DNA of 64,000 nucleotides from Phaseolus vulgaris. Its lineage: Eukaryota > Streptophyta > Magnoliopsida > Fabales > Fabaceae. The stretch's first letter is position 1. Each line of letters starts with the position of its first letter. The notes under the pieces were generated by a model, which worked only from the letters and a program-made list of their open reading frames with translations, was not told the origin of the DNA and did not search any database. Position numbers and translations under genes: made by a program. Location of the stretch: contig NC_023753.2 of assembly GCF_000499845.2 (NCBI RefSeq), positions 5,850,791 to 5,914,790 of the forward strand, written 5' to 3'. This document shows positions 13,001 to 26,500 of this stretch, one piece after another.

Positions 13001-14118
13001 TTCTTTTTCTCTTAATGCAGTCTAATGATTAAATTTAGAAGTTGGTGCACTAAAGTAAATATTGTCTAAAAGGTTATTTATATAGATATGGATGAGTGTA
13101 GATGATCGGAATAATTTGATCTACAAAATCAAATTGTATGCTAAGTATCTTCTCAAATATAGTTGTCATCTTAATTGTTTGTGCTGTAGGTGTGGGAATC
13201 AGCCTCGCAAGTAGTAAGAGATGAGGAAGCAATAAAACAAAAGCTATGTGAAGACTTGAGTAGTCTGGTAATTAGTGTTTAATGAAGACATAATATACCA
13301 CTGTTTAGCTGGTTGTTTGACACTGACAATTTTATACAGGTTCAAGAAAGCAGTAACTCTCAGCTTGCTCGGCTGGAGGAATTAAAAAGAAGATTGGAAG
13401 CTATGAATCCAAGTCGTGCATCAACTAATCTTTATCATGTAATTATTTTATCACTGTATTCATCATTATTAATTATATAGTGGTGGCCTAAGGTATGAAC
13501 CTAATTTTGGGCTGTACGCTGTATAGTGTCCCTAATTAATAAATTGTTTTCCGAACTCCTAACTATATGTCCTCCTAAACTTCATTTATAAGAAGCCCCT
13601 TTGCTGTGAAACTGATAATATTCCGTTTGGAATTGAAATTGGTTGAGATTGTGGACATGTGTTGAGAATGGAAACCTGCTTGCATTTTCTGACTTCTCTA
13701 TTGAAATGTTGCCTTTTTCACACCATGTTGTTAATGCTACATTTTGACAGTGTCGAGCACGATACAGTATGCATCTTCATACTAGAGCATTGAATGTTAA
13801 AATTGTGCACTTGAATTATATTAGGATGGGAGATCGGCAGCTTCTTCTCAGGATAGTACACCCCAGCATGGTTCCTCTGTTACCAATGCAAAGGAGTCAA
13901 ATGAGGGATCAACCGAGAGCATTTCTAACCAAAGTAATGGTCAGAAAGTTGCAGTGAGAAGTGGGCCTAATCAGCAGCCACATAATGAAAGCGAAGGAAG
14001 AAGTAAAAAGAAAGTCAACTTGCAATCAAAAGGAAAGCTAATTGGTGCTGTGGCCAAGGGTAGATCTTCAACTCCTGGCTGGACTGGGGCTGGTTTCGAT
14101 GTAGATGGCAGAACCTGA
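10088..14118 (+). CDS. RAB6-interacting golgin / DUF662 family coiled-coil protein
   Basis: Seven exons: 10088-10171, 10250-10281, 12168-12265, 12379-12461, 13190-13267, 13340-13438, 13825-14118, joined by GT-AG introns into an open frame of 255 aa. The exon 4 acceptor is AAG rather than CAG. The start is fixed by an in-frame TGA at 10073 just upstream of the ATG. Residues 1-28 carry the family N-terminus (SNPSLLPEIGPDGLAKEAPV). Residues about 29-158 are a charged helical coiled coil, including NYSKIRDVERELANL and a later LEELKRRLEAMNPSRAS. The C-terminal 97 residues are low-complexity, Ser/Asn/Gln-rich, and end in GWTGAGFDVDGRT. By family knowledge DUF662 proteins resemble golgins, and an Arabidopsis member (ACIP1) associates with microtubules and takes part in immunity. 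That role is not shown for this protein. Confidence 0.9.
10980..11460 (-). repeat. Legume dispersed repeat (TRIM-like) in intron 2 of the DUF662 gene
   Basis: This segment has two similar ends in direct orientation: one around 10988-11026 (TTACTTATAAGATGAGGTTT) and one around 11385-11430 (GACTTGCAAGTTGAGGTTT). In reverse complement it resembles the segment at 22425-22795. Short direct terminal repeats with no coding content fit a terminal-repeat retrotransposon in miniature, but the ends are eroded and that class is an inference. It partly explains the 1,886-bp length of this intron. Confidence 0.5.
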
Positions 14119-14399
14119 GAATACTATACTATAGTAAGATATCACTGCACTAAATTCGTTTTTGGGTGAGATGTCCATACTTTCTGTGCAAGGTAGGTAT
14201 ATATCCTTCCGTCCTCTTTTCTTGTTACCCATTAACTTGAAAGTGTAATTTTCTTTCTCCAATTATATTATTTCTGCGACAGTTGGTTGAGGCATACTGA
14301 TGTTACATAAATCTCACGTGATCTTTTAATTAGAAAAAGGAAGTATATTATGTGGTGTTTATTATCGAATGCACAATCTGAACACCCAGTAGTTATAAT

Positions 14400-15296
14400 T
14401 ATTCTTTTTTTTTTCCTTTCTCACAATAATTGAGAGTTCTTGTATGATACACTTCATATATATGTTTATGAGATTTATATAGTGAAAAGAGTAAATCAAA
14501 GACACGCAACCATATTTGAATTTTCATTGTTAAAAATTAGAAGATCTAATAATTAATATTTAGTCTTGTTACTCACATAAAACAAATTTAAAAAAGGCTT
14601 TAATTTGATAAACAAGAATGATAGTTGGGATAAACTATTTGATCTTGTTATGAAAAAAATGAAAGTAATGACTTTTTTAAATAGTTATATACCAATTATC
14701 TTGTAACTTTGAATGCCTAATTGTGTGATATTAGTTTTTTACTCCCTCATATCCATATAATAAGGTATATTTTATTAGAAATCCTTAATTTTCTTACAAT
14801 TTTTTTATAATTCTATATTAAAAAGTAATTAACAACAATTTGGATAGCTAACACAGAGTAATTACATGTTAATGGTAACGAACTTGATGTCGGTGTTTTT
14901 CCAATGCAAACTGAATTTACTCAGTAGTTAATGGCTATCCTCTGTTGTTTAACCTCTTCAGAAAATTAAATTGTTTTAAAATTCAATAAAGCACATTTCA
15001 ATGGTTGTTTTAGAAGATTGACTCTTCTAGGGCGTACTATATTTTGAAAAAAAAGTATTGAGAAACTCTCAACAGATAGTGCCAATAATCAAGAGATTAT
15101 GATTACAGTTCATCAGACTAAATCTACCTCTGGTGATTGTTAAAAAATAAGTAATAATTTTTTTCAAAAAGTAGACCCTCTCCACTTCTAAATGCAGATA
15201 ACATTTGGTTTATTCCTTCTCTTGCCAATTTGGATGCCATTGTCACCTTCCCCTTTGAGAAAATATAGTGTATGTCTGCATGTTAGACACACTGGT
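14400..15296. other. AT-rich intergenic DNA downstream of the DUF662 gene
   Basis: I see no gene or RNA gene. The DUF662 3' UTR probably ends before about 14450. The rest is AT-rich with no recognised element up to the start of the duplicated blocks at 15297. Confidence 0.45.
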
Positions 15297-15365
15297 AACT
15301 TGTGTTTTTGGAATTTTCGAGTACTAAAAAGACGCAGAAACCACTGAGAGATTCTGGGCACATGT
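15297..15365. repeat. Duplicated block A2 (copy at 15.3 kb)
   Basis: This 69-bp stretch closely matches 27051-27119, upstream of the TRM-like gene. It shares GGAATTTTCGAGTAC and the spaced motif AAAAAGAC...GAGAAAC...GGGCA. It abuts block B at 15366 without a gap. Confidence 0.75.
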
Positions 15366-16398
15366 TAATGAATAATTTTGAAAAATAAGATGAGTGTTGT
15401 CATATTTTTGAATTCTAAAGCATATTACATCAATATTTTCTATTGGATGTTAGAAAACCATTTTTAATAAGATTTTTGTTTTGATCCTTTTAAAGTCCTA
15501 TAAGACCATTGAAAAGAAAAAAAAAATCGGGAATGATCCAACTATATGAAACCATGAAGCTATAAGAAACGTGAATGGCTTCATTCTATTACATGCCATA
15601 TTTATATAGAAAGAAAAGAATGTGCATTATCGAAGGGGAAATTAAATAGAGTGTTTGTCACGAAGCTGAAATTGAAGATGAAATTGAAGGTGGTAAGTTT
15701 TTTATGGTTTAGGATTATATGATAGCATTGATTTGACGAAGGGAGAGTGTACAATGAAAAAGAATAGAGAAGGGAATCGTACAGAAAATAGGTCTGCAGT
15801 TGTAGGAAGTACCAAGTAGTGGTGGGACAAGAACAAGACAAGGACTTAAATTTTTTTAATATGGTGAAATATTTGGTTGTGAGAAAATATTAACTCGTAA
15901 TTTCTACTCTGCTTTCTTGCTATTAAGATGGTCTGCATCTAAGTACTACTGTATTGGGACTCAGTGTCAGGCTGCACCTGCACCTGCAACCATCATACTC
16001 TAATTGCAATAACACAGTCCTGCTACAATGAGTTATTTGATGATCTACCACTATTTCTGGTAACACACTCACTCTCTACAAATTCCAACTTATTTCACAT
16101 ATCATATCATGCTATCATTACCTTCTATTTCTTCTCACTTCACTCTTCCACCCTTCTCTCCTTTTCTCTCCCTTTTCATCCTTTTAGTTTTTACTCTTTC
16201 AAACTTTACCACTCTCATAACTGCCTCCTTTCCATACTCATCCCTCATCACAATCAACAACACTTTCATTTTCAACCTAATCAATGTATGAAAACAACTC
16301 ATGAAGAATTAACTTAACAGTGAGAGGGAGGGAAGAGTCACTTCAATGGCTGTGATATTTGTACAAAATAATTAAGGATAGATTATTATAAACATTAG
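15366..16398. repeat. Duplicated block B, copy 1
   Basis: About 1.03 kb nearly identical to 33157-34348 in the same orientation. The two copies start together at TAATGAATAATTTTG and end together at TAAACATTAG. Copy 1 lacks three segments present in copy 2: about 35 bp after 15410, about 70 bp near 16227 and about 40 bp near 16318. The ORFs inside are short, pyrimidine-rich and not shared cleanly between copies, so I read it as non-coding. Confidence 0.85.
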
Positions 16399-19300
16399 GA
16401 ATTAATTTATGATTGTTATTTGAATTTGTTTGATCCCAAACAAAGTTGGGTGTAATAGTGTTGAACATTAATGATTGTTGGAGGATTAATTGATGATAAG
16501 TTTGTAGTGTACAAAATACGCAAGACAGGTGAAACCAGTTTGACAGCAGCAAAACAATATGTTATGATGTCCTGAAGTAAGGTTGCTTAAACTAAGAATT
16601 CGTACACATTCATAAGTTGCACCACTTAACTGAAACAGAATAAAATCAGATTTAGCATGTGTGGTGTTGCAATTTGTGTTTTCGAAAAACTTGGAAAGAT
16701 TCCCTTTCCTTTTCTTTCACCCCACACCGTAAGCCCTTTTTCTTTTTAATTTCTTTCTTTAGCAGTGATAATTGAACCTAAACAGAAAAAGGTTTGGGCA
16801 TTGCACTTTGATTATTTTTTGGTCTTAAATGAGTTTGAGCTTTCCCTGTGTGAGTGTTTTGTCCCAATGAATGAGTCATAATTGTTGAATTGAGGGTGAT
16901 GATGATGCATGCATAAATGCAGTAGTAGAAGCAGTAGCATGAAAGAGTGAGTAGAAAGGGTTTGAAGGACAGGCAGAAAGAAACAGATCTATAAGCGAAG
17001 CATGTGTTGGTTCTCTCATCAGGTGAACATTAAATTGGAGTCAGTCTCACTCTCTTTACCTGTTCCCACCATTTACGATCAGACATATATGGTTAATACC
17101 ACATGCCACCTATTAATTAGCTATTTCATTATTTCTTTTTGAATTTCCCGCTTCTTTTTTTCTTAATATACTTTCACTTTCACCTCCCACATATCACTAT
17201 TTTCTTTTTCAATTTCACCATCTTTTAATCTAAACCAATCTCTTCCATTACTCAAATATTTCATTAATAAATTTCAATTTGGTATGTAAAGTGATATCAT
17301 ACTTATTTATATAAATAGAATGAAATTTTCATGCACTTTTTTTTTCTGCGAATGACGGAATATTTTAAATATATAATTAGATAAAGGTGAATGATTCAAT
17401 AATAAGTGATACCAACCAACTTTTTTATAATAAATTTTAATATTATATTAAAAAGTAATTTTAAATTTAACAATATTTTAAAATTAAATTATGAGATGAC
17501 ATTTATATATATTTATATATTATATTTTAATTGAGATTTTCTTCGTAGAAAACTTGTAATTATTTTAAATGTATTTAAATTACTATAAATTCTTATTCTA
17601 TAAAAGTTTTATATAATGTATCACAATGAAATTTAACATCTAATATACATCAAGTATCAAGAAAAAAGAAATACAAATAGATATGGAAGGATTAGACCAA
17701 AATTCATATATAATTTTTTTTTAAAAATGATACTAAGATAGTCTATACCTACTAATAAATAATTTTAAGAAGAAACTAAATGGAAACCTATTATACCAAC
17801 AAAATTTTTTCTACGAATAAACCATAAACTAAAGAAAAGTATTCCACTTATTACAAATAATTAAAAAACATTAATCTTAATAATAATTACAACACAAAAA
17901 TACATAATAACCTTCAAATCATAAACTAATAACACTCATTTTAAGTTATATGCATAATTTGAAAAATTACTACAAAATATAGAAAAAAAAATATACATAA
18001 AAACTACCATGTTAACTGACACAAAAGAGAAGTATAAATGCAGTAGGTATAACATGATGTCATGAGAAAAGAGAGATAAGAAATAATTGTATGTATTAAT
18101 GGAATTGTAAGTTCATATACTTAGTTATTTACTTTTATAATATTATTTTTTTGCACTCTTTCATAGGTGTCAAACAAACGTTTCTCTATTTTCTAAAGTT
18201 TTGGTTTGAAGAAAAGGATGGTTTGGTTGTGGACGAAAGTTCTGAACATTAAAAAGAAAAAGAGAAAAGCTGATTGTTTTGGTTTCCTTTGAAACATTTA
18301 ACCTTTTGTTTTGAAGAAAGACAAGGAAAAAAAAATGCTTGCATTGAAGTTAACGAACGTTTCATGCAAAAATTCCTTTTATTTATTTTTTAAAATAATT
18401 GTTATTGCATGGTAGATTACAATGTAAAAGTTGCATGAAGTAAGAAGCAAACAGAATATGATTCTCTGAGCATGTTCTACCTTTTTATCCTTGTTCAAAA
18501 AGTAATGTATCCTTTTTATATTTCTTCTTTGTAGGTACGATAACACTATCTGCGCACTAATCTATTATTCCATTCACTTTATATCTAAGCAAAAAGATAT
18601 GCTCATATTTACAAAATAAAAAAAATTATATTTTTTAAAAGATTCTTTCTTCATCTTTTTGGACAAAGGAAAAGTGGTACATATAATTGGAATATGATGG
18701 TATTTCTGTATGTGCGCGCAACATGCTAAAAATGAAGTTTAAAATCTCATATATTTTGTGCAAATTATTGTTTAAACTCCTCAGCTCTGAGTTCATATTT
18801 AATGATAAAATCCTTTTTTTTATCAACTGCCAAAATTATTCATATATCTTCAAAAAAAATTACATTGAACGAATTTGTGAATGGTTTTTTCCCTTCCCAA
18901 GGAAATCCAACTTTGTTTAGATTAATTTATTAAAGACTATATATTAGGGTTGCATGTATCTTATTGGCATATGCATATTTGAGGAGAACTTTTTTATTAC
19001 TCAAGTTAAATTTAGTTTAACTATCCTTCTATTAGGAAAAAATATTTATTTTTGAGTTTATTGAATTTTTACTTTAAAAGTTGATGATCATATCCACATA
19101 AGTATGCAATTGATATTTTTATATAGTAATTTGAGACGAGAGATATTTTGCCTTCCTCGTTTTCCACACTCTCTGTTCATTTGAGAAATAAAATAGAAAG
19201 AGAATAAAAAAAGTAAGTGAAAGAATTTTCATAGAAACTAAATTAGAAAAAAATATGATTAATTTATTTAATATAAAAACAAAATTGAAATATAAACAAA

Positions 19301-19500
19301 GAAGTTGAACGCTATTAATAAGGTGTTGGTTTCATTTTGCGTAATTTTATTCTGTGTAGATTCACGTTGTAATTCTTTTTCTCATTTTTCTTCTATTTAA
19401 AATTAGAAAAAAAATATAGTTTAGGATTTTGACTTAAACAATCTCAAGACAGAATTCACTTGGAATTGTATATATGATTGAATTATTTTTTCAAGAAATC

Positions 19501-19621
19501 GTTAGTGGTATATATATATATAAAAAAAAAAGAATGATTATTGGGTTAGAATCGTTCTCTATTAACTCTGTTAGTGGTATATATATATATGGTTGGATTA
19601 GAATCGTTCTCTATTAACTCT
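19501..19621. repeat. Imperfect tandem duplication with (TA)n core
   Basis: Two units (19501-19569 and 19570-19621) each begin GTTAGTGGTATATATATATA and end with a shared TTAGAATCGTTCTCTATTAAC segment less than 22 bp long. The first unit carries an extra A-rich insert. It is probably a slippage-derived local duplication. Confidence 0.6.
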
Positions 19622-20701
19622 ATGATTTAAATAGACAGTGATTATTCTTATAACCGTTATCTATATACTCGTTTTAATTTTAAAAATATCACTGCGTTTT
19701 GATAGACAACGTTTGGTAATAAAAGTTATATATTACTTGTCGTAAATAAGTATTTTTGCATTATTGACATCATAAAAAGAATTCAACATAATTAACTGTG
19801 ATAAATAAATTCATATATAGTATTGTTCTTTCTCATCTTAATACTTATTTTTTTTTAAATTGAATACTAAAAAAAAAATTGAATACTAAATCAAGGAAGA
19901 GTATTATGTATTCATTTTGTAGTGGTTAATATTTTAAATTATTAAAATACTTTTGTTATTCAATTTTTTTAATATTATATTTTTTCCATTAACTTTTATA
20001 TTTTATAAAAAAATGCAATAAATATGTTGATGAACATAAATATAGTATAAGATAACATTGTTCAGGAAATATAAAAATGAAACACTAACTTTATGATCGT
20101 GTACATAAAACCGTAATCGTAATTCACAAAACAACAAGAATAGTAAGGATAAATTAATGAAATAAAGATAACATATGAAAATATAAGTAAAAAGAAACAA
20201 TTAGACTTGAAATTAATATACAAACATAGACATACAAAATTCAAGTATCAAACCACAAGAGTTCAATTTCATTACAATACTAATATACAACAATCATATA
20301 GATCATACATGGATTATGCATTAAAGATATTCAACAAACGAAATATCAACTGACGTCGTCCATAAGACTCGTATTAAGTAGGTTATGTGAATCTAAAAGA
20401 AATGATCATGGTAAGTCTAAACATATAATATTGTGTGTCCATAGGCGGTCACAATATGTATAAACTCCTTCATCAATTTCTCACCACCTGATATCTTAGT
20501 TTACATGACTTAGATCCTGAGTGAAGCCAGATAATCCCAAATGTATAATTTTAATTTCATACAAATTCATCATTCTTGTACAATACATACCATTTAAATA
20601 TTTCACAAATAAATTGAATATACAAACTTTACATTTGTAAAAAATCTACACATAATCCAATTCAAAGAGACAAGAAGAAAAGAAGAGAAAGATTTTTTTT
20701 A

Positions 20702-20880
20702 GCTTGAGTGAAATTGGCTTACGCTTTAGCAAAAACCTCTTTGCTTGAGCGAAAATTGGGTCGATACTCAGCTTAGTTGCAATACTATTTTCGTTTGAGC
20801 GAAAATATACAGGAGAGTAGGTTTTGTTGTAGTACCAATTTTGCTTAAGCAATAATCTTTTCCTTTGAGCAAAAATATCA
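20702..20880. repeat. Cluster of TTGAGCGAAAAT-like motifs
   Basis: Degenerate copies of a TTGAGCGAAAAT motif begin near 20702, 20744, 20793, 20843 and 20864, most about 45-50 bp apart. I take it as part of a dispersed non-coding repeat; no ORF or structural RNA is evident. Confidence 0.5.
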
Positions 20881-22424
20881 AAAGCTTAAGTACCCTAGCA
20901 AACTAATTTTTTAAATCTTCACTCAAAATCACGCTTCAAACCATTTATAATACACTTCAACAATATTCAATACAATTTTCAACATCAAAAACAACATTTT
21001 AACTACCAAACTATCAAAATCGGATCTCTACACTTTAAAACAATATAGAACCAAACAATTTTCATCAATTAAATCTCTGCAATAGAAATTTAAAACTTGT
21101 GATTATGTCACCTCCACATCTATATCCTCTAGAGTACTATTGAAAAGTTAAAATTATTTTCCTTTACATAAAATACTTCTCTTCAAAACAACCTCTTAAA
21201 TAAACTAGTTACACAAAAATCCGGGACATAGACCAAGTTATCCAAACATTATATAATTTTAATATATGATAAAACAAGTTGAGATGATATTTTTATCAAC
21301 CGATCACACTTAGATTAATAACAAAATTATAAAAAAATAAAATAGACAAAATCTTTAAATTAAATGGGAACTTAATTATGAATGACCCTAATAATTTGCA
21401 ATCAAATTTTAAAAGAAATGAGGTAGTAAGTGAAAAAGTTAAAGAGAATTGAGAGATTATGAGAAAGAGAAAAGAAAAATGAAAACTATAAAAATTTAAA
21501 ATCCAGAATTCTATTATTTTAAAGTTATAGGTTACACATCAACTAAACTGAACATGGTTATAGATTTATCTTCTAAAATAATTACGTAAAATTCATTTAT
21601 AAAATTATTTTTATTAATTAACAATATAAAACTCTTATATAGTTTTTTTGGGTGAACGTTGGTTCAAACATCCAAAAAGTTTGAACTCGTCACAAGAATT
21701 TGTCGACTTTGACGCAAAATAACATTTTTCACCGCATACAGGTCAAATGAATTTTCACATTACCAATTTTTAGATGGGGAACGAGACAAAAATCAGCATA
21801 TAACTACGTGTTTATCATCCGTCCTCTTCTGTATTTTTACAATATCTATACAAAAAACTATTGTTATAATTTTAATTTTATAATTTTTTTAAAGTATAAA
21901 TAAATTTATTTAACAGTTAATAATTTATGAATCATTTTTATTTCATTTCTTTGTTGTTTAAATTAAAATATAATAATTAATATTTGTTTCAAAAATATAT
22001 AAATATATTAAATTATAACAATAGTGAGATAAGTTACTTGTTAGTTTACCCAAATTTGATAAAACAAACAATTCACGAAAATGAGTATCAGAAGTTTAAA
22101 TTTATCTCTCTTAGGGGAAAGTATTCAGCCACTTTAGTAAGATGATCACTTACAATTTGTTTTTTCATCTATAATACTTTATTCTAATATTTTAAATAAG
22201 AGATTCAAACTCACTTTCGCACAAACCATATTCTTTTTTTAAGAAAATCTTATATACAATAATAGTAGTTTATAAAAATTTATGCAAAACAAAAACAAAC
22301 TCATTTTTTATGTGTTCTAGCACTTTCTTGATAATAATGAATTACTGCATAATTATTTAATTATTAGAAATAAAAATAAATAGATAAATACTATAATAAA
22401 AAGTTTGAAAATAAGTAGAAACAT

Positions 22425-22795
22425 TACCTTATAAGTTAATTTTATAAGATTGAGTTAGATTTAAAGTTCATTTATTAATATGGTATGAGAGTTATCTATT
22501 GTCTATCATAATAAGAGTTTGTTGTGATTACTAGTTATTGACTCGTTATCGGAGTATACATAAATATATAGTCTCACGCACGAGTTGACAAATCTTGATA
22601 TGAGAGAGTGTCATCGAATCACCTATAAATATAGAATATCGTGCACGAGTTGACATATCTCGATGTGAGTAGTGTGTTGAAGATATCACATTGACTAAAG
22701 ATAAGAATATTTTATATTATATAAGTGACTATAAACTTTATCCTATAAGTTAATTTTGTAAAGTCGACTTAAATTTAAAATCTTATTCTTAATAC
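22425..22795 (+). repeat. Legume dispersed repeat (TRIM-like), second copy
   Basis: Direct end repeats sit near 22427-22470 and 22738-22780, both with CTATAAGTTAATTTT-like cores. Just inside the first is TGGTATGAGAG at 22481, one or two changes from the initiator-Met-tRNA primer-binding site TGGTATCAGAG. The segment matches, in reverse orientation, the one in the DUF662 intron. A small terminal-repeat retroelement is the best reading. Confidence 0.5.
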
Positions 22796-23328
22796 AAATA
22801 TATCCAATCTATTAAAATCAGTTATTATTTTAATATGGATGATTTTTTTTCGAAAGAGAAAATTATAAGTGAAATGTAAGAGATTTTTAAAATAAAATTA
22901 CGACTTAAGTCATATGATAAAGACATAAGGAAGTTTAAGTTAAAGATCTTGAAGGGAATTTCTTTATTTATTTTTGTTGGAAGTAACCTTTTATATTTTA
23001 TTTGACTCTTAATTAATTAATTTATATATATAATGGTATTTTTACGGATTAATTTCATTTTCAATATTATTTTAAACTTGATTGAAAAATGTTTTGCAGA
23101 TCATAGAGTGGAACTGAATCCACCAATATTATTTAATCTTCACTCTAACTTTTTTTTATTTGAAACAGTGGTGCAAATCAATATGGGTTGGTTTTCCTAA
23201 TTTCATAATGTGAATATGCTTCCTGGAACAAGTAAAGCAAAATCCATTGATCTGTTTAAATTTCCTCGAACTATAAACTAAACATATTAACAAGAAAAAA
23301 GAAGAAGGGAATTTTACAATATGGCAAC

Positions 23329-23347
23329 CGAGAGAGAGAGAGAGAGG
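23329..23347. repeat. (GA)n microsatellite in the TRM-like gene 3' region
   Basis: A run of GA dinucleotides lies in the probable 3' UTR of the minus-strand TRM-like gene. A minus-strand AATAAA near 23155 would place its poly(A) site about 390 bp past the stop codon. Confidence 0.6.
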
Positions 23348-23547
23348 GGTAAAAAACAAAGGACACGGAAAGCACTGCAAGAAAATGATGAGCTTTACAG
23401 AAGAAGGTGTGAGCCCCTCCCTTTTTCCACGGATGACGGATCCATGGTGTAGCCACAGCCATGGGGCATCGTATCTCTTCTCTTTCATCACGTGAACCCT
23501 TTTTTCCCATGTGACCCCACACTTTCCCTTCCAAACCATGCCGTCCC

Positions 23548-26500
23548 TTATGTATCTTCGCCACCAACCATAACGGTTAACGTTTCATGCACCAACCACT
23601 CCATTATGTTCCCCTCGATCTCCTTCACCAACCCTTCTTCTTCCTCTTCTTCCCTCATCTCCTCCATCTCTACCAACCCATCAATGTCCTCCAAAACCTC
23701 GCACTTCGCACGTGGCAAACTCCGAACCCTCTCCCACACCGTCTCCAACAGCGTCCCTCTGTAACACTTCGGCCTAACCAGAATCTCCGACAGCAACTCG
23801 TCCACCAAATCGAACAGTAATCTACGGTTGCAGCGCGGACCCAGCTTGTGTTTCCGCTCAAAGACGCAATATTTGTTGTCTTCTGGGAAGGAGACAAAGG
23901 AATGGGATGTGGGGTTGCGCTCGAGACGGTGAAAGAGTGAAGGGACCAAGGGGTGGGTGGGAGAGAACCACTCAAAGTGGAGGTGGGGTATAGGCGTGGT
24001 GGCGTTGCTGTGGGACCCAGTGCTACGGGACAAGATGGTTGTGACGTAGTGAAACTCTGGTTCTTCGTGGAGTGCGGCGGAGGGGGTGGTGGTGAAGGAG
24101 CCGTGAGATTTGTCGTGATCGCTGGTGGTTGGTCCTCGGGGCGGGGGTGGTCGTGGCGCTTCTTCTCTGCACGTCTGGCGGGAACAACTGAATAACCGTG
24201 TGCTGCGTTTTGCATCTCGAGAAGAATCATCATCATCATCACTCACCCGTGTCTGTGTTTTTTACCGTATAACACACGCAAAAGTTAAACCAAATGCCCA
24301 GAACACAGGAACCAAATAAGATCAATACAACAAATTTGAAACATGATTCTTTCACTTTTTTTGTGTAATATGAACACAGTGACTAGTATTTTAATTAACG
24401 CTGCACAAAACAACTAAATAAAATTATTAATAAATTTTATATTTAAATAAATAAATTTTATATTTCAAATTTATAATAAATAATTTAAATTTGGTATAAA
24501 CTTAGATAAACGTAAAACTTTGTTATTTCCCCAGCAAATCTTTCAATAATATTATATCAATACCCAAACAAAAAATTAAACGTTAAAAAAGTGTACACAC
24601 ATACATACATATATAATAATATATATATATATGTATATATACATATATGTATATATACATATATATATAAAAGAAAAAAGAGAGTTTGATATTATTGGAA
24701 GATTTGTTTTCTATTGTAGGAATAGTATGCAAATGCATTTTAAGAGCTAAAATATCGAAAGAAAGAAAAAGGAAAAAGCGAACTAAAGTGTGTATATTAA
24801 TTCAATATAAGAATATGTATATAGAGAGATGGAATGAGAAGTGGAGGATATTGTAAAGAAATAAGATTATAAATGTAAGCCGTATATAGTGATGATTAAA
24901 TTGAAAGTAATGACCATTTTAAAAAGTTACTGATAACTATTTCAATATTATACAAGTTATGTTATTGAATGTTCTTGATAAGTTGTTAATTAAACATAAT
25001 ATTCAAATATATGATGAAACTCAATAACAATGTATTGTTTTTTTTGACGAGATTAATGTATTGGTGTTTGTAATGAGAATAGGCGGTGAAAAAAAGAAAG
25101 ACTTGTAATTTGTGAAATTTATTTAACGGGTACCTGTTTTTGAGGAGAAAGACCAATCTTGACAGGGAGAAGATTTCGAACCGTGTTGTGGCTACTAAGA
25201 AGATCGCTTGAAAGTGGACGAGTTCTCTTGTTTTTGGTTTTGATGTCATTGGCTTTAGTGACTAATGGGTGACGGATAATAAATTGTTCTTCTTGCTTCT
25301 TTCTGATTGATGTTTGTGGAGGCTTGTTGACCCTCGAACTCGATTTTCCAAGGGTTGGTTTCTTGCATATTGTGACTGTTTCTTTTTTCTGCAACTCTTT
25401 CTTGGTCAATGCTTCAGGCTTTGGCTTTGTAGAAACTTTTGAAAGCTCAGTTTCAATGTTGATCGCAGGTGGAGGTGATGGGGGTTTTAACACTGAGTGT
25501 GTGCTTTGATTTTTTGGAATTGTTGGCGATGGTGTTGTGCTTGGTTTTTGTTTGGTGTCAATGAATCTGCTAAGTCTGGGGGAATAAGATTGGTTTGAAA
25601 GTTTACCAGGAGTGGATTCACTCACTGAAGTTTTAGGAGTTTTCTTGAATTTGAATTTGCCTACACATTCCTCTTCTCCTTGGTCTCTGTTTTTGATAGT
25701 GTTGGTGATGTCACGTCCAACCTTTCTGCCAACACCTTCTCTAACCTGTTTGACAATTTGCCTGGCATAGTGGCTTGGACTCCTGCTATTGTTCTCATCA
25801 TATTTTCTCTTTGAAAAAGAAAGCCGAGGAACCTCAAAATCCTCATAAGGAACTGTGTTCTCCTTGTTGATTTGGAGAGAGAGTCTATGCTCAACATCCG
25901 ATCTTCTTGCAGAGGACATTCTAGGAGTCTCAGGCAAGAAGTCACTTCCCGTGCTGTTTCTATGTTTGATTATTTTGATGTGTTGTCGTGGCCTATGAAG
26001 GTTTGGAGTGGAAAGGCATGGGGAAGAAGAGGAATGTGCATCAGGAAGAAGATCGAGACCCATTAACCTCGCAACCAAAGTTGGTGTCTTGGTCCCTGGA
26101 GAGACACTGATTTCTGAGGAAAAATCACTAAAGCTTTCTGTTTTTGATCTTGTGCACCCTCTTGTTCTGATCCGAATGTTCTTCTGGTTTTCAAGAACCA
26201 TTAAACAAGTCAAGTGATTAATCATCATCGTTTTCATCATTACTCACTTTAGAGTATAAACAAACCCAAATAAAAATGTATGTGGAAAGTGAAACACATA
26301 GTGAAAAGTTGGTGGTACTGTGAAATAGTGAAAAAGAGCATGTTAATTAACTTACTGGTATTTTTAAATTTTCTTCTTTTGAGATTGATGACACTGTAGT
26401 ACCATCTTCTGACTCCAAGCTACTCCTCGGTCGTTCAGCTCCTGAAATATACAAAACCATGAATTATCCATAGTTTGCCAGAGTAAGTTGATTTAAGGGC

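Larger units (their letters stand above)
16399..22424. other. Long AT-rich gene-free stretch
   Basis: No gene is supported. 16560-17110 is the most balanced part in base composition and holds a CATGCATG palindrome near 16910, but shows no exon structure or recognisable hairpin RNA. 19501-19621 contains a short imperfect tandem duplication. 20700-20880 carries a repeated TTGAGCGAAAAT-like motif. 20,280-21,250 looks like retroelement-derived non-coding DNA. The rest is AT-rich without features I can name. Confidence 0.5.

Noticed and set aside
15964..16317. 117-aa ORF in block B
   Set aside because: Pyrimidine-rich low-complexity translation; the second copy of the block breaks the frame by indels.
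23587..24319. Plus-strand ORFs opposite the DUF4378 exon
   Set aside because: Shadows of the GC-rich minus-strand exon, whose translation has clear DUF4378 motifs.
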